Assembly (NCBI RefSeq): GCF_902806685.2
Contig: NC_048539.1
Coordinates: 10,986,501 to 11,050,500, forward strand
DNA: 64,000 bases
Direction: 5' to 3'
Source: Maniola hyperantus
Taxonomy: Eukaryota > Arthropoda > Insecta > Lepidoptera > Nymphalidae
Part shown: piece by piece, positions 25,871-37,690 of the stretch
Position numbering within the stretch: the stretch's first letter is position 1
How the letters are laid out: each line of letters starts with the position of its first letter
Notes under the pieces: generated by a model
The model's input: only the letters and a program-made list of their open reading frames with translations
What the model was told of the DNA's origin: nothing
Database searches by the model: none
Position numbers and translations under genes: made by a program

Positions 25871-27072
25871 GAAACTAATAAAGCTTCATTTATGCCAGAA
25901 CAACTTAGTGCGACTTTGCGGTATGCCACAGGGCCGCATCAAGAATCGTCAGCAAACAGTCGCACCGTAATATTGCAATTCTACATGCTGTATAATATGT
26001 AGGAAACTACTAAAGCTTCATTTATGCCAGAACAACTTAGTGCGACTTTGCGGTATTCCACAGGGCCGCATCAAGAATCGTCAGCAAACAGTCGCACCGT
26101 AATATTGCAATTCTACATGCTGTATATTATGTAAGAAACTACTGAAGCTTCATTTATGTCAGAACAACTTAGTGCGACTTTACGGTATGCCACAGGGCCG
26201 CATCAAGAATCGTCAGCAAACAGTCGCACCGTAATATTGCAATTCTACATGCTGTATAATATGTAGGAAACTACTAAAGCTTCATTTATGCCAGAACAAC
26301 TTAGTGCGACTTTGCGGTATTCCACAGGGCCGCATCAAGAATCGTCAGCAAACAGTCGCACCGTAATATTGCAATTCTACATGCTGTATATTATGTAAGA
26401 AACTACTGAAGCTTCAATTATGTCAGAACAACTTAGTGCGACTTTGCGGTATGCCACAGGGCCGCATCAAGAATCGTCAGCAAACAGTCGCACCGTAATA
26501 TTGCAATTCTACATGCTGTATATTATGTAAGAAACTACTAAAGCTTCATTTATGTCAGAACAACTTAGTGCGACTTTGCGGTATGCCACAGGGCCGCATC
26601 AAGAATCGTCAGCAAACAGTCGCAACGTAATATTGCAATTTTACATGCTGTATAATATGTAGGAAACTACTAAAGCTTCATTTATGCCAGAACAACTTAG
26701 TGCAACTTTGCGGTATGCCACAGAACCGCATCAAGAATCGTCAGCAAACAGTGGCACCGTAATACTGCAATTCTGTATGTTGTATATGTAGGAAACTACT
26801 AAAGTTTCATTTATGCCAGAACAACTTAGTGCGACTTTGCGGTATGCCACAGGGCCGCATCAAGAATCGTCAGCAAACAGTCGCACCATGATATTATTGC
26901 AATTCTGCATGCTGTATTTGTAGGAAACTACTAAAGCTTCATTTATGCCAGAACAACGTAGTGTAACTTTGCGGTATGCCACAGAACCGCATCAAGAATC
27001 GTCAGCAAACAGTCGCACCGTAATATTGCAATTGTACATGCTGTATATGTAGGAAACTACTAAAGCTTCATT
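25871..27072. repeat. 132-bp satellite array, about 9 units
   Basis: Units start GAAACTACTAAAGCTTCATT at 25871, 26003, 26135, 26267, 26399, 26531, 26663, 26792, 26924 and 27053 (cut short). Spacings are 132 bp, twice 129. Each unit has GTGCGACT and its reverse AGTCGCAC about 60 bp apart, and GCGG/CCGC inside. The 3' part has CTACAT...ATGTAG. The units at 26003 and 26267 are identical by eye, and those at 26135 and 26399 nearly so, suggesting a 264-bp duplication. No coding frame crosses it. Confidence 0.9.
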
Positions 27073-27756
27073 TTTTTTGAATTGGGTAAGTAGGTAGGCA
27101 TTTTTATGTAGGCCAAACTTCGAAATTCGTGATTTCTAAAACTAGACTGGATCATAGTGGGAGTCTGACCTTACCGTATACCTAATATAATATCGACAGA
27201 GCGGTTTTGCAATACGAGTTTGGTTACCTCTGTACTGAACTTATCAATTTCCAAATTAAGTTACCTTCGACGATTGGGAAAAAGGCTAACGTGACGACGT
27301 TATGATGCGTGTAAGGTGAAGCCCCGTAGGCGCAACCTTTCCTTATATTCCCACTTCCAAGTAGGTATAGTAAGCGACAAGTCGAGATGTCAATTATTAC
27401 GAATACGAACCCTCGCCGGTGCGCGAATCTGGCTCGCACTGGCCGGTTTTTAATCATAATGAATTCAGGTTTCTAAACTAAAAAAACGTGCTAAAAAGCA
27501 GGCTAGACTCTATTTATATTTCCTTCTAGTTTTAAGTTGACGTAAGCAACAGCCTTCGTTATTAAGGTTATATTTGTACAGCAATAATTAAATAAACGTC
27601 ATTTCATGTAAAACTTTATAAGAACAGCCTTCGTCATTAATGTTATTTTTGTAAGGCAATTAAGTAAATGATGAACTAAGTAGGTATAGCTACGAAGGAC
27701 GTCGTTTAGTGAAGATATTATTATAGTAGGTAGGTACTAACTTATAAGTGCTATAA

Positions 27757-28012
27757 TTCCCGCAAATTGCCATTGCGCCGGAACCATGTCTCATTAACAT
27801 CGAAATGACGTCATTTTGACGTCAGCTGAAATAAAAATAAACCATCAGTTTTTTTTTTTTTTTTTTAATTTATTATTATTACAGAAGAGAAAATTATACA
27901 TAATAGGTAGCACGCATTGTAAAAACCACAGAGGTTTGAAGAGGTTCGAAACTTCAGTCTAGTGCTGACGTCACTAAAATGGCGGCCACGCGCATTAGCA
28001 ATTTGCGGGACT
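27757..28012. mobile_element. MITE with TGACGTCA-like palindromes, copy 2, with nested retroposon fragment
   Basis: Ends TTCCCGCAAATTGCCATTGC and GCGCATTAGCAATTTGCGGG are inverted repeats. Inside are CATTTTGACGTCAGCTGAAA and GTGCTGACGTCACTAAAATG. At about 27848-27945 an insert of T-run plus TTATTATTATTACAGAAGAG (a minus-strand poly-A retroposon end) breaks the element. Confidence 0.7.
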
Positions 28013-30157
28013 GTTACGTCGCAAATAATAATAATAATAATCGCATAAAGTACCTTGGTACCTATTCAATTTTTACAAAATTAGAAAGTTTCTTGTCTTT
28101 GTGAAATGAATAGGGTGTTGAACTTAATTTGAAATCTGAAGGCGGGGACCCGTTATAGAGGAGCTGATGTATTTATAGGGTCCCGTACCTAAAGTGTAAA
28201 ACAGAGCCCTAATAATGTCACTTTGCTCTGCTGTCTGTCAGTATGTCCATGTGTCACGGGTCTCTAGCCCGTAGACAAAATGAGTTACAAACCTGAAATT
28301 TTGGTATTCAATGTAGAACGTTGACCCTAAATACCCGAATATTGAATCAGAAATTCGATTAAAATATTTCCAGGAGTAGTACATATTTTCAACTTTCAAA
28401 ATAAGAATATGTTACCAAGTGGGGTATCATATAAAAGGGCTTTACATCTGTACATTCTAAAACATAATTTTATTTATTATTACGCATAATAGTTTTTGAT
28501 TTATCATGCCAAATGTCGAAAAAGTACGACTGTAGTACCTACGAAACCCTCAGTGCACGAGTCTGACTCGCACTTGGCCGGTTTTTTTTAAAAGATAATA
28601 TCGAACCGATTTCCTTTACTCGAATGGGCTGTTTATATTGTCATTCAGAACAGAACATAATGAGGTTAGTAACAGGAACAGGGAATCCGCTGGCAGATGG
28701 CGATGTATTGCGTGCAAGAACCGGGGGCTACAAAAGCCCGCCCGGCCGTTGCCCTGTGCTTACCTAACTTCTTTTTTTTCTGTCTACAGCGTTTGAATTG
28801 TCTTCGTTTCCTCAGGTATAATGGCCTTATAATATGGCCTCTATCATGTATAATATTCGTTTACATTACCGTGTGTTTAAAGTGATTGAACAAAATTTTC
28901 TTCGAAACATTTAAATAATAAATACAGTTATCAATTTCATCATAGGTAGGTACTTAATTATTATTAATTGTGTCTAAAAAATCTCGCTGTCAAGTTCGGA
29001 TTTGTTTATCGGCTATGTTATCGGATTATTACATTGAAATTAAATCTGAAAGTATTAACGAAGGAATAGATTGTTCAATCTGGGTATGCCCAGTAGGCGC
29101 TTTCGTATTTCATTGTTCGTAGATAGTTACTTAATAAATAATAAGTTTCTCTTTCAATTAAACGGCAGAAAGTATTAATTAAAATAAATAAAACATTAAT
29201 TTATTTGCATAACAAGGCGCCCGTAACTAAGTATGCGATACAATTATGCAATCTACCTATCAAGTAGGTATCTAATGTAATTCTTGCACAAATAATGTTA
29301 ATAATGCTATCATTGTCTATTATTTTTATACCGTTTCATTAAATTTTTGTAACCTCTGTTTAGTACTATTATAATATATTCTGTGCCTCTACTGTCCTCT
29401 CAAATTGTTTAAAAAAATGTTGTTGGCGGATAAAAAATGCAGTGGTAACTGGTACCTGCATTGTATTGTATTTGGGCATTTTATGGGTAAAGAACCTTTG
29501 ATATCTTTGTAGAATGTAGTATAAATTCAAGTGCTCGATTGTTTTCCTTTGACACAGTTGCCGGTGGTTTATCTTTATATTGACTATCATAAACTTAAGC
29601 TTTGTTCTACTTCCCTGAAGTGAATACCTACTGATGATTAGATTGATTGACTCACCACACTCACTAGCGTCTTATATGTGTAGATATGGGTAGGCATGGG
29701 AACGAATCATGACAGACGATTTGATCATATACTTATTATTTTCAGACTGTTACACACCTTTCTTATGATTATTGTACCTATCGTCAATTTTATATTCAAC
29801 GTGTGTATTGGCAAAATGGTCGATTAGCAATATCAGGTGGATGAACTGAATTGAACGATGCTCCTGTGTTGGGTCTTTGAACTTGTTGATAAACGATCTC
29901 AAGTTATTTTTCGGGTAACTGGCCTTCTAAAATTTATACAGCTGTCGACTCCCTATACTAATTGGAGATGCGCGCAGGTAAACTTTTCGGTCCTTTGTTA
30001 ATATGTACCTAAAAAATCTTATACTCAAGCGTACAAATCGACCGTTGGTGTTAAGCATTTGAAACTCGATAGTTTCTGCCGCTACCTGAAATTTTCATTG
30101 CTTTGTAGTATGAGGAAGGCATTGCTAAAGTATACGAGGGCTGTAATCGCTTCTTAC

Positions 30158-30227
30158 CTATGTGAGCTAGGTCGATGATGGGGATCTCGCAGCGCGACAG
30201 CAGCGTCTCGTCGACCGCAGTCGCCAT
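30158..30227 (-). CDS. First coding exon of a probable 2-oxoglutarate/Fe(II)-dependent oxygenase (partial)
   Basis: The exon has an ATG at 30227 and 23 codons, ending in phase 1 at a strong donor (G|GTAAGA). It reads MATAVDETLL, then SRCEIPIIDLAHI. The IPIIDL core is the hallmark of the N-terminal (DIOX_N) region of isopenicillin-N-synthase-like oxygenases, where VPVIDLS-type motifs open the fold. Members oxidise small molecules using Fe(II) and 2-oxoglutarate; the substrate here is unknown. The codons are GC-rich, unlike the surrounding DNA but like the GC-rich block upstream. The HxD...H iron ligands would lie in later exons, which I could not find, so they may sit beyond a long intron or outside the window. 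The family call rests on one short exon. Confidence 0.5.
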
Positions 30228-31010
30228 CGTGCAAGCAGCTGGTGCCAATCTGCGAACGTTTCACTCGTCCACCAATCTCGCGCCTTATCTCTCGACTCCG
30301 GTAGGTAATTAGCAATTAGCGATCGTGACACCGAACGATAATGAAGGATACGAATACGATACGGATAAGCACACACACAGTCAACCGAACGTTAAAGTTT
30401 ATTGAAGTTGTGAATGGTCCTTTGATTACCCCTGGTATAGAAGCGTTCAGAACTCATCTGCATAACCTTGTAGTTCCTGCTCGAAGCGCTCTGCGATCTG
30501 ACGTAGCAGCAATAAGCTATACTGACTTGACACATTAAAAATTGGTTTCCGTGGCCCTCACACGATAAGTATGCGTAGGAATCGTTGCTCCCGCGTGTGC
30601 GACCCGTCGGCGTCGCGCGCCCCCCGTCCCTGGCCGAGTGAGAATGTCTTGCTCCACTAAACTGGCTCACCGCGATGAGCGTTACCCTCGTCCGATGTGG
30701 GCTCTCACTTGTATATCATCGCGAGACTTTCGCAACCGAGTGGCGTGTCGAAACAGCGCTGCCTTGAACGATATTACTCGCGGAGAAATCTGTGGGAGCG
30801 TGGCGGTGTGCGCGGACCGTATGGAGAGCGGGGCTAGACTGGCGAACCGCGGAGTGCCGCGCTCAGTGCGCTCTGGCGCTCGCCGCTCACTTCACAGTTC
30901 ACGTCACTAGTCACACCCGACACCGATACCATCAGCAGCCACTGCCCCGCGATTCCATGCCCTATTCCCACTACCATTGCACCAGTTATCATTTGGCGAA
31001 ATAAGACGCT
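30228..31010 (-). promoter_or_regulatory. GC- and CpG-rich region upstream of the oxygenase start
   Basis: This is the longest GC-rich block outside the foldback elements. It has many CpGs (for example around 30600-30620 and 30830-30960) and a TCAGT initiator-like match near 30867 on the plus strand. It sits just 5' of the oxygenase ATG on the minus strand, so it probably holds the 5' UTR and promoter. The frames of about 90 codons on both strands here look like by-products of high GC. No TATA box was recognised. Confidence 0.4.
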
Positions 31011-32623
31011 GCCTAATCAACCAGTTTATCAATTACAATATAATGACAAGTTCCTTTCATACAGCAAACGATTATGTTTTCTTTTGAACCATATGGAATG
31101 TTGAGCTTTGAAGTGAAGTTATATCTATAATACCATAATGGTCAACACAGCGCCACCTATTGCTATTGATGAAATAAAACTCATCAAATAAGTACCAAGC
31201 TGTGATAGCCTAGTAGTTAAGACTTAAGACGTCCGACTCCTGATCGGAGGTCGGAGGTTCGTCAGGACTTGAATTCCGGTTTTGGTGTAACTCTGGAGCT
31301 TCGAAAGATTAGAGATTCGCTTGTGAAATCGGAGTTATCGTGGACATAACCGGAGTTTCGATTTTCATATTTTTTGAAAAAGTCGAGCTTTTTCAGCAGG
31401 TACATACATACAGTTTCATAAATTGTACATATGAAATAGGGTAAAACTTTTCAACTTTATCGATAAAAACATAACAAAAAAAAACAAAAGAAAAATCTTA
31501 GTAGGTATAATAATTTCACCAAGTTAAATAAAATTTCCTTTTAATTTTTCTAACTGATTTGTTTTATTTCATGCTTAACAGACTTGAACATTTATTTTAA
31601 GCGCAAGAAGTATTCAAGTCTTATTAGGGGGAGGTTTCCCGGGTTCGAATTTCAGCAGGGGAAACTTGGAATTTTATAATTTCTAACTTTTCTCTGTCTG
31701 TCTTTCACACATGGGTGTGCACATAATACCACCAACAGAAGTCGCTAGAGGAAGATCACACGAGGAGCAGTGAAGAATTCATAGCCAGGACCAGTCTGTC
31801 AAGAGTGAACGATTGAGAAGAACTTTTCTCCGGTTTGGTCTGATGGTAGGCTTCGGCTGTGGCTAGTTACGCCAATCCTAAATGGAACGTTAGAAACCAT
31901 AGGAGTATAGGTTTAATAATAACTGCCATATGCCTTTTTCTAACCTGAAAGAGATATGGGCTATGGCAGATTTTATGGCACTTTCATCTTAGACTGCATC
32001 ATCGCTTACCACCAGGTGAAATTTCAGACAAGGGCTAACTTTTATTTGAATAAAAAAAACCGGCCAAGTGCGAGTCAGGCTCAGGAACGAGGGTTCCGTA
32101 ATACAATCGTATTTTTTCCACATTTTGTACGATAATTCAAAAACTATGATGCATAAAAATAAATAAAAATCTTTTTTAGAATGTACAGGTGAAGCCCTTT
32201 CATATGATACCCCACTTGATATAATTGTCTTACTTCGAAAGTTGAAAATACTAATTATTAGTTCATGACCACAATTTAATTTTTTTTTGTATGATCTAAC
32301 CCTAAATTCACGGTTTTCAGATTTTTCCCCAAATGTCAGCTATGCTGCCTGCCATATTGCCAAATTTCATGATTCTAGGTCAACGGGAAGTACCCTGTAG
32401 GTTTCTTGACAGACAGACAGACAGACAAAAAACAAAGTGATCCTATAAGGATTCCGTTTTTCCTTTTGAGGTACGGAACCCTAAAAAGACCTGTTCAACG
32501 GAATTAACACCAATACCAAACTTGTCAAAAATCAATCAGACTCCCATGTAGTATATAAAATGAATTGAGATTTATTTATTTATTTATATAGAATTGGGAG
32601 AATTAATTTACAATAGCGTGTGA
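31011..32623. other. Intergenic repeats between the oxygenase exon and the NEDD8 E2 gene
   Basis: It contains a tRNA-like SINE head (about 31205-31262, with an A-box-like and a B-box-like block), the 3' part of another SINE (about 31920-32050, ending near GGGCTAACTTTTATTTGAAT and A-rich) and a nearly full copy of the CCGGCCAAGTGCGAGTC...GGGTTCCGTA element (32053-32486). No coding sequence is seen. Confidence 0.6.
32571..32585 (-). other. Poly(A) signal cluster of the NEDD8 E2 gene
   Basis: On the minus strand the run of TAAA units contains overlapping AATAAA hexamers about 45 bp past the stop codon. Position and sequence fit the gene's cleavage signal. Confidence 0.5.
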
Positions 32624-35600
32624 TCATTTGAGGCAGCGTTCGAAGTAGGAGGAGCCGACGTACCCGCCTCGCATCGCTCTTTGTACGTGTTGTTCGAACA
32701 GTCGTCGGTTGCTTTGGAGTTCGTCGGCGGCTTCTTTGTTTAGTGGGTCTTCGGGGTTCGGTTCCTGTAATTTAAACACATTTTTTTATTACCTTCAATC
32801 ATAGCTGTACATATTGTTAGGCGGAAAAGTCAGAGTAGCTAAGCTATACTATGTGGTGACGGGACTCTGGACTCGCTGGTGACGCCACAGAAGATATTGA
32901 CACGTAGAACAGCAGATAGTCGATTGTGCTCGATTGTAAATTAATAATTACAGTCTTCTTCGTCGTGACACTCTTGACAGAGTGGTCGTGGTCATCACGA
33001 AGTGACGGTTTTAGGGGCAGATGTTATATGCCTCACGAGCATTCGCCACTTCTCCCTGCTGGCCGATAGTCTGGTACATTCGTGGACGGGACCGCCCACC
33101 GCGGACTTAATTTAATAATTACAGTACGCAGCAGAAAACAATGTACATTGACCTTTAGAAGGAGATAGCAGATTTGTAGAGCATTGTCTCTATCAAAACG
33201 TCATATAGGTATGAGTGACAGAGACAACGCTCTACATATCATTCTAAAGGCCGACGTACATTATTTTTTAACGCGTATATACATGCGCGTGAACAGTTAA
33301 TTAAAAGCCTATGAAAGAATATCAAAGTGGTTTTACATTTGAATTCCATTGGAATCACTCACACCTTATATTAATGCGAAAGTGTTTGTTTTTTGGTTTG
33401 TCCTCCAATCACGTGGCAACGGAGTAACGGATAGACGTGATTTTTGCATAGGTATAGTTAAACACACACATATCACATATATGCTATTTATTCCGAAAAA
33501 TCAAAGTTCCTATGAGATTATTAAATCCACACGAAGTCGCGGGCATCAGCTAGTAATTTATATTTGGATGGTCTATTTTATAAGAGCTACTGAAAACATC
33601 CACGAAAATTACCTTGAATATTGAATGTTTCTTACGAATCTCTTTTTATATTTTTATCTACGCTCAATATCTTAAAATCTAGATTATGAATTTAAAATGT
33701 GTCCCATGTTACCATACCTTATTCACATCAGTACCCATATTATAAATGCGAAAGTGTGTTTGCTTGTTGGTTTACTGGTTTGTTGGTTTGTCCTGCAATC
33801 ACGTCGCAAAGGAGCAACGGATCAACGTGATTTTTTGCATGGGTATATTTTAAAGACCTGGAGAGTGAGAGGCTACTTTTATCCCGAGAAATCAAATAGT
33901 GCCTACGGGATTTTTAAAAAACCTAAATCCACGCGTACGAAGTCGCGGGCATCAGCTAGTAATTTATATTTCGATGGTCTATTTTTATTATTAGAGCACT
34001 GTTTTGTTAGCTAAATAATAAAAATAATGATTTTGTACGATATACGTCCGAGAGTAATCCCGTAAAATATTGATGAGATCTTGTTATGCAGACTGCATTC
34101 TCTAGCTGCCCTGTTTAAACCAGTAACAAATCTAGTTGGTCCTTTAAGCGGTTGAGTTATTTAAGCTTGTACTTGAGCTAGTAACCTATTTTTAAATTAG
34201 AATACTCACCAAGAATAAATACTGCAATCCATAAACTATAGAGTTGACTGTGAGCACTGGTTTCCAGTCTTCTCGTAATATATTTAGGCAAACATTGCCT
34301 TCCAAGTCTATATTAGGGTGGTACACAGCTGTTTCACATTTCACTTTGGGCGGTTCATGTGGATAGTTTGGTCCTACCTAAAAATTAGAGAGAGTTTTGC
34401 TCAAATAGTGGTGTACCTGTTTGAAAATATAACAGTGCTTAGCTAGTTATTCATAACACAGGTTAATCTGATTACATAAATCTCTAAACCGAATTGAAAG
34501 ATCTAAAAGAAATGCTACCCATCCTATTCACCTATATAAGGCCGCCTATTGTACATGCTATCTTTGTTATATGTCTATTGTTTTGGTTTTGGTGTACAAT
34601 AAAGCATATTTTACTTTTACTTTTACTTTTTCACAATATTCCCTGTGGAAAAGCATAAATAAATGCTTTAGAACCGAATCTTCTAGGCAAGCGCGCTCCA
34701 TCTTGGGCTGCATCATCACTTGCCATCCAGGTCTGATTGCAGCCAAGCGCTAGTCTATAAATTAAAAAAAAATCCACAGGCCAGTCCACAAAATTAAATT
34801 TTATAGTTAAAAAGTTAATTAATATAGAAGGAGTGATGCAATGTGCATTCACTTTTGTACAAAATCATAACAATAATAGTTTTAATAACCATACTTTTGC
34901 ACGATTTGCATTCTGTAGCCTCCTTTATATTGAATTATATAATAACTTAGCAATTAGGATTTGAATAATGTAATTTTTTTTGTATGTTCTGTTGGTGGTT
35001 CAATAAAAATAAATAAAAAGAAATAGCATACTATCTCATACCAACCACAGTATAGCTCTTATATGGTACAAAATATAAATGAATATATTTATAAACATCT
35101 AAAACTCAAGTAGCCAGTAGGACCATTTTTCAGATGCTTTTCTAACCACCAGATGGTTAGATGCTAGTGAGAAGCTGTAGAACATATTTTAGAAAACTGT
35201 AAGATTATAGGTATTTGTCTCAAAATACCTATGTATATTATTAATAATTTAACCTTAAGATTTACCTTAAAACTAAATACAAATCTGCCTCCTTTATAAA
35301 AACCTTCATCTGGACATATGATTAATTTGAAATTAAGTAAATCATCTGGATCTGGGAACTCTGTGCTACATGTTTTAGGAAGATTCAATTCATTTAAATC
35401 TGGAAACAAGAGGTTTCATATTATAAAAATTAAGATTATTTGGTCATAGTGAACATATTGAGTACTCATCCCAATAAGTTAAGCAAGACATACTGAGCAA
35501 TTTCTTAAGCAAATGTGATGTGTATTAGGTTAATTAAGAACAGTTAATATCAAAATAACTGTGGGGTTCAGTATTTAAAACAAACTCGATCCAATTATCG

Positions 35601-35733
35601 GCAGTCTTTATCATTTTCCATTACCTTTTGTGATCCGCAATTGCGCTGCTGATGCCTTTTTTTGTGAACCGCCTGCCCGAGCCGAGCCTTCTTCATCTTT
35701 TTTTTGTTGTTTTAGTGAAAAAAGTTTAATCAT
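32624..35733 (-). CDS. Ubc12: NEDD8-conjugating enzyme E2 (UBE2M/Ubc12 orthologue), complete
   Basis: Four coding exons: 35733-35625, 35399-35266, 34377-34210 and 32764-32624. They join in phase (552 bp) to give 183 aa, the same length as human UBE2M. The protein takes NEDD8 from the UBA3-NAE1 E1 and passes it to cullins. It opens with MIKLFSLKQQKK, the family's N-terminal extension that docks on the E1 and, when acetylated, on DCN1. The UBC fold follows, with the HPN motif at residues 101-103 and the active Cys at 111 in NVCLNILREDW. It ends SSYFERCLK as in animals. An in-frame upstream Met exists, but the family start at 35733 is clear. The flanking introns carry repeats. AATAAA-type signals lie about 45 bp past the stop. 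Identity is near certain. Confidence 0.97.
33123..33278. mobile_element. Inverted-repeat MITE (CGACCTTTAGAA family), copy 2, in an intron of the NEDD8 E2 gene
   Basis: Left AGTACGCAGCAGAAAACAAT, then GACCTTTAGAAGGAGATAGC; right TTCTAAAGGCCGACGTACAT. It lies between coding exons 3 and 4, in the largest intron, with two copies of another repeat (33360-33555, 33735-33960). Confidence 0.7.
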
Positions 35734-37690
35734 CGTCCTAATTCTCTCCAAAAAATTAGAAATTGGTTTGTATGAATAATTTCGTGAAGGATTTATTTTG
35801 ACCACAGAATATAGTCGACGAACTAGTCACAGATCACTATATATATATACTAGTCTGAACTAGTGTCCAAAGAGTATGTAACCACTATGTTCTGTCTAGT
35901 GGGTAGTGACTGCAAAGCAGAGACATATTATGCTCTCATAATGAGGCTTAAATGCGCAGACCTTGCTCAGAGAGGTTTGTTGGTCACACACTACAACGTG
36001 CCCAACAAAAAAAGCTAAACTATGACAAAGACAAAAAATTGTGTTTATGTCTCTATCACTCTTCAGAGCTTTTCTATACACCTAGCTTGCTCTAACAAGA
36101 TATTATTATTTTAATGCCAAATCTACCTTGACTCTTAATCTGAGCTTAAATGCATTTAGCTATCTCGCTCTAACAGTAAGAGTCACAGGGCTACTTCTAA
36201 AACTATTTATTCTGCGGAACTCTCAATATTGTTTTCGTTGTAGTAATATTTATGAGTAATTTACACTCTTTTCGGTAGATTTATTAAGGGGGTAAAACAG
36301 GTAAGGGCTTTTTGCTCATATTTACGCAAAACTTTCTAAAAACTTCTACTATCAATGTTACCCGTTGCTACTGTAGTTTGCACTGCAGGCAAACTGCTTA
36401 CTGTTCTGGTCGGTGGTCTTGTGATCTGTGGAAGTTGAAATTGGCTTCTGGGTGACCAGACTTAGCAGGATCCTGCGATTTCAGGAGGAAATGATCCTTC
36501 GTATCGTATGACGTTGCGGATTTGTAAAACCTAAGTTAGGTTAGAAAAACTGGCAGTTTTTGAGAAGAAAAAAATAACTATTACATTATGTGGTATTACT
36601 ACTAACTTGGGCTACTTCTACCATTATCTCAAATTTTTTATTTTTAAATAAACATGTAGGTAACTGCCAAATAAGATTTTTGAGTAATTATCATATTCTG
36701 GACTGTCATAATATTATCTAAGTGTAGAAATACCTATTTAATTTTTTTCCATTGGGTTGTTTTTAGGGTTCCGTACCTCAAAAGGAAAAACGGAACCCTC
36801 ACTTTGATGTCTGTCTGTCTGTCTGTCGATCTGTCAAGAAACCTACAGACAGTGGCCCTACCGCGGTTGTTTGACAGCTACAATGTCACGGTCGCAATCA
36901 TCTCTGATTGGTTAATGCTCGCTCACTATTGGCCACAATGCATTGTTGCAACAAGAATCGCACAAATTCAGCCAATCAGAACAATTGAGATTGTAATAAT
37001 GATTGAAGCAGGTTTTAGACAATCGCCCTACAGGGTACCTACTTCCCGTTGACCTAGAATCATGAAATTTGGCAGGTAGGTACTAGGTAGGTCTTATAGC
37101 GACATTAGGGGAAAAAATCTAAAACCGTGAATTTGTGGTTAGGTACATCACAAGAAAAAAATTAAAATGTGTTCATGAACAAATAGTGCTATTTTTAACT
37201 TTTAAAGTAAAATTACCACACCAAGTGGGGTATCATACGAAAGGGCTTTACTTGTACATTCTAAAACAGATTTTTATTTATTTTTAGGCATATTAGTTTT
37301 TGCATGCAAAATGTCGATAAAATACGATTGTAGTACGGAACCCTCCACATCGTAGTGCGCGAGTCTGACTCGCACTTGGCCGTTTTTTTTAGTGGTGTGA
37401 TCGAAATTGGAAGTGTTTATTTTTAGCATTATTTCAAAACAGTTTAATGGAATCATTAATATTATAATCCTGCAACTGTCCAGCAGTTAGCAGGAATTAT
37501 CAATTTAAATCTGGTCACCCTGAGTGGCTTGCGTTCCAAGAAGACAGCAGGTAGAGTTTGTTAAAAATTGTGCATATTTAAATGTTTTGTTTTAATCTTT
37601 TGTATGAAATAGAAAGCAATCAGCGAGGGATCCAATATAGAATACTACTCATATGTAGGTTTAAGTAAAACGTTCACGATAAAGTGTAAA
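35734..37690. promoter_or_regulatory. Shared 5' region between the divergent NEDD8 E2 and DAXX-like genes
   Basis: The two ATGs lie head to head about 1.96 kb apart, so both promoters should be here. No TATA box stands out. The right half is largely repeat: a minus-oriented copy of the GGGTTCCGTACC element spans about 36764-37392 and is interrupted by another insert (36847-37030). The DAXX-like 5' UTR probably lies within 37560-37690. Confidence 0.45.
36764..37392 (-). repeat. Dispersed GGGTTCCGTA/CCGGCCAAGTGCG element, interrupted
   Basis: It starts at TTTTAGGGTTCCGTACCTC and ends in GACTCGCACTTGGCCG, the two ends that define a family seen many times in this window. A block at 36847-37030, flanked by CTACAG on both sides, is foreign to the family and is listed as a finding. 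Confidence 0.7.

Larger units (their letters stand above)
1..30157. other. Gene-poor, repeat-rich stretch
   Basis: I see no coding exon I can support in these 30 kb. Reading frames are short (133 codons at most), lack recognisable domains, and most fall in repeats. The DNA holds RTE-like LINE ends, tRNA-derived SINEs, a hAT-like element, several foldback elements, a satellite block and many TAGG/CCTA tracts. Because the oxygenase exon at 30158 on the minus strand needs downstream exons at lower coordinates, some or all of this stretch may be its first intron, though this is inference. Stretches such as 140-420, 5705-6220, 8070-9420, 10340-12040 and 16460-19080 hold nothing I can name. Confidence 0.6.

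Noticed and set aside
25871..27072. CRISPR-like array
   Set aside because: The repeats are 132-bp head-to-tail units with no unique spacers, in an insect genome; this is satellite DNA.
30638..31004. Plus-strand frames of 70-90 codons in the GC-rich block
   Set aside because: No domain or splice support; such frames are expected by chance in GC-rich sequence.
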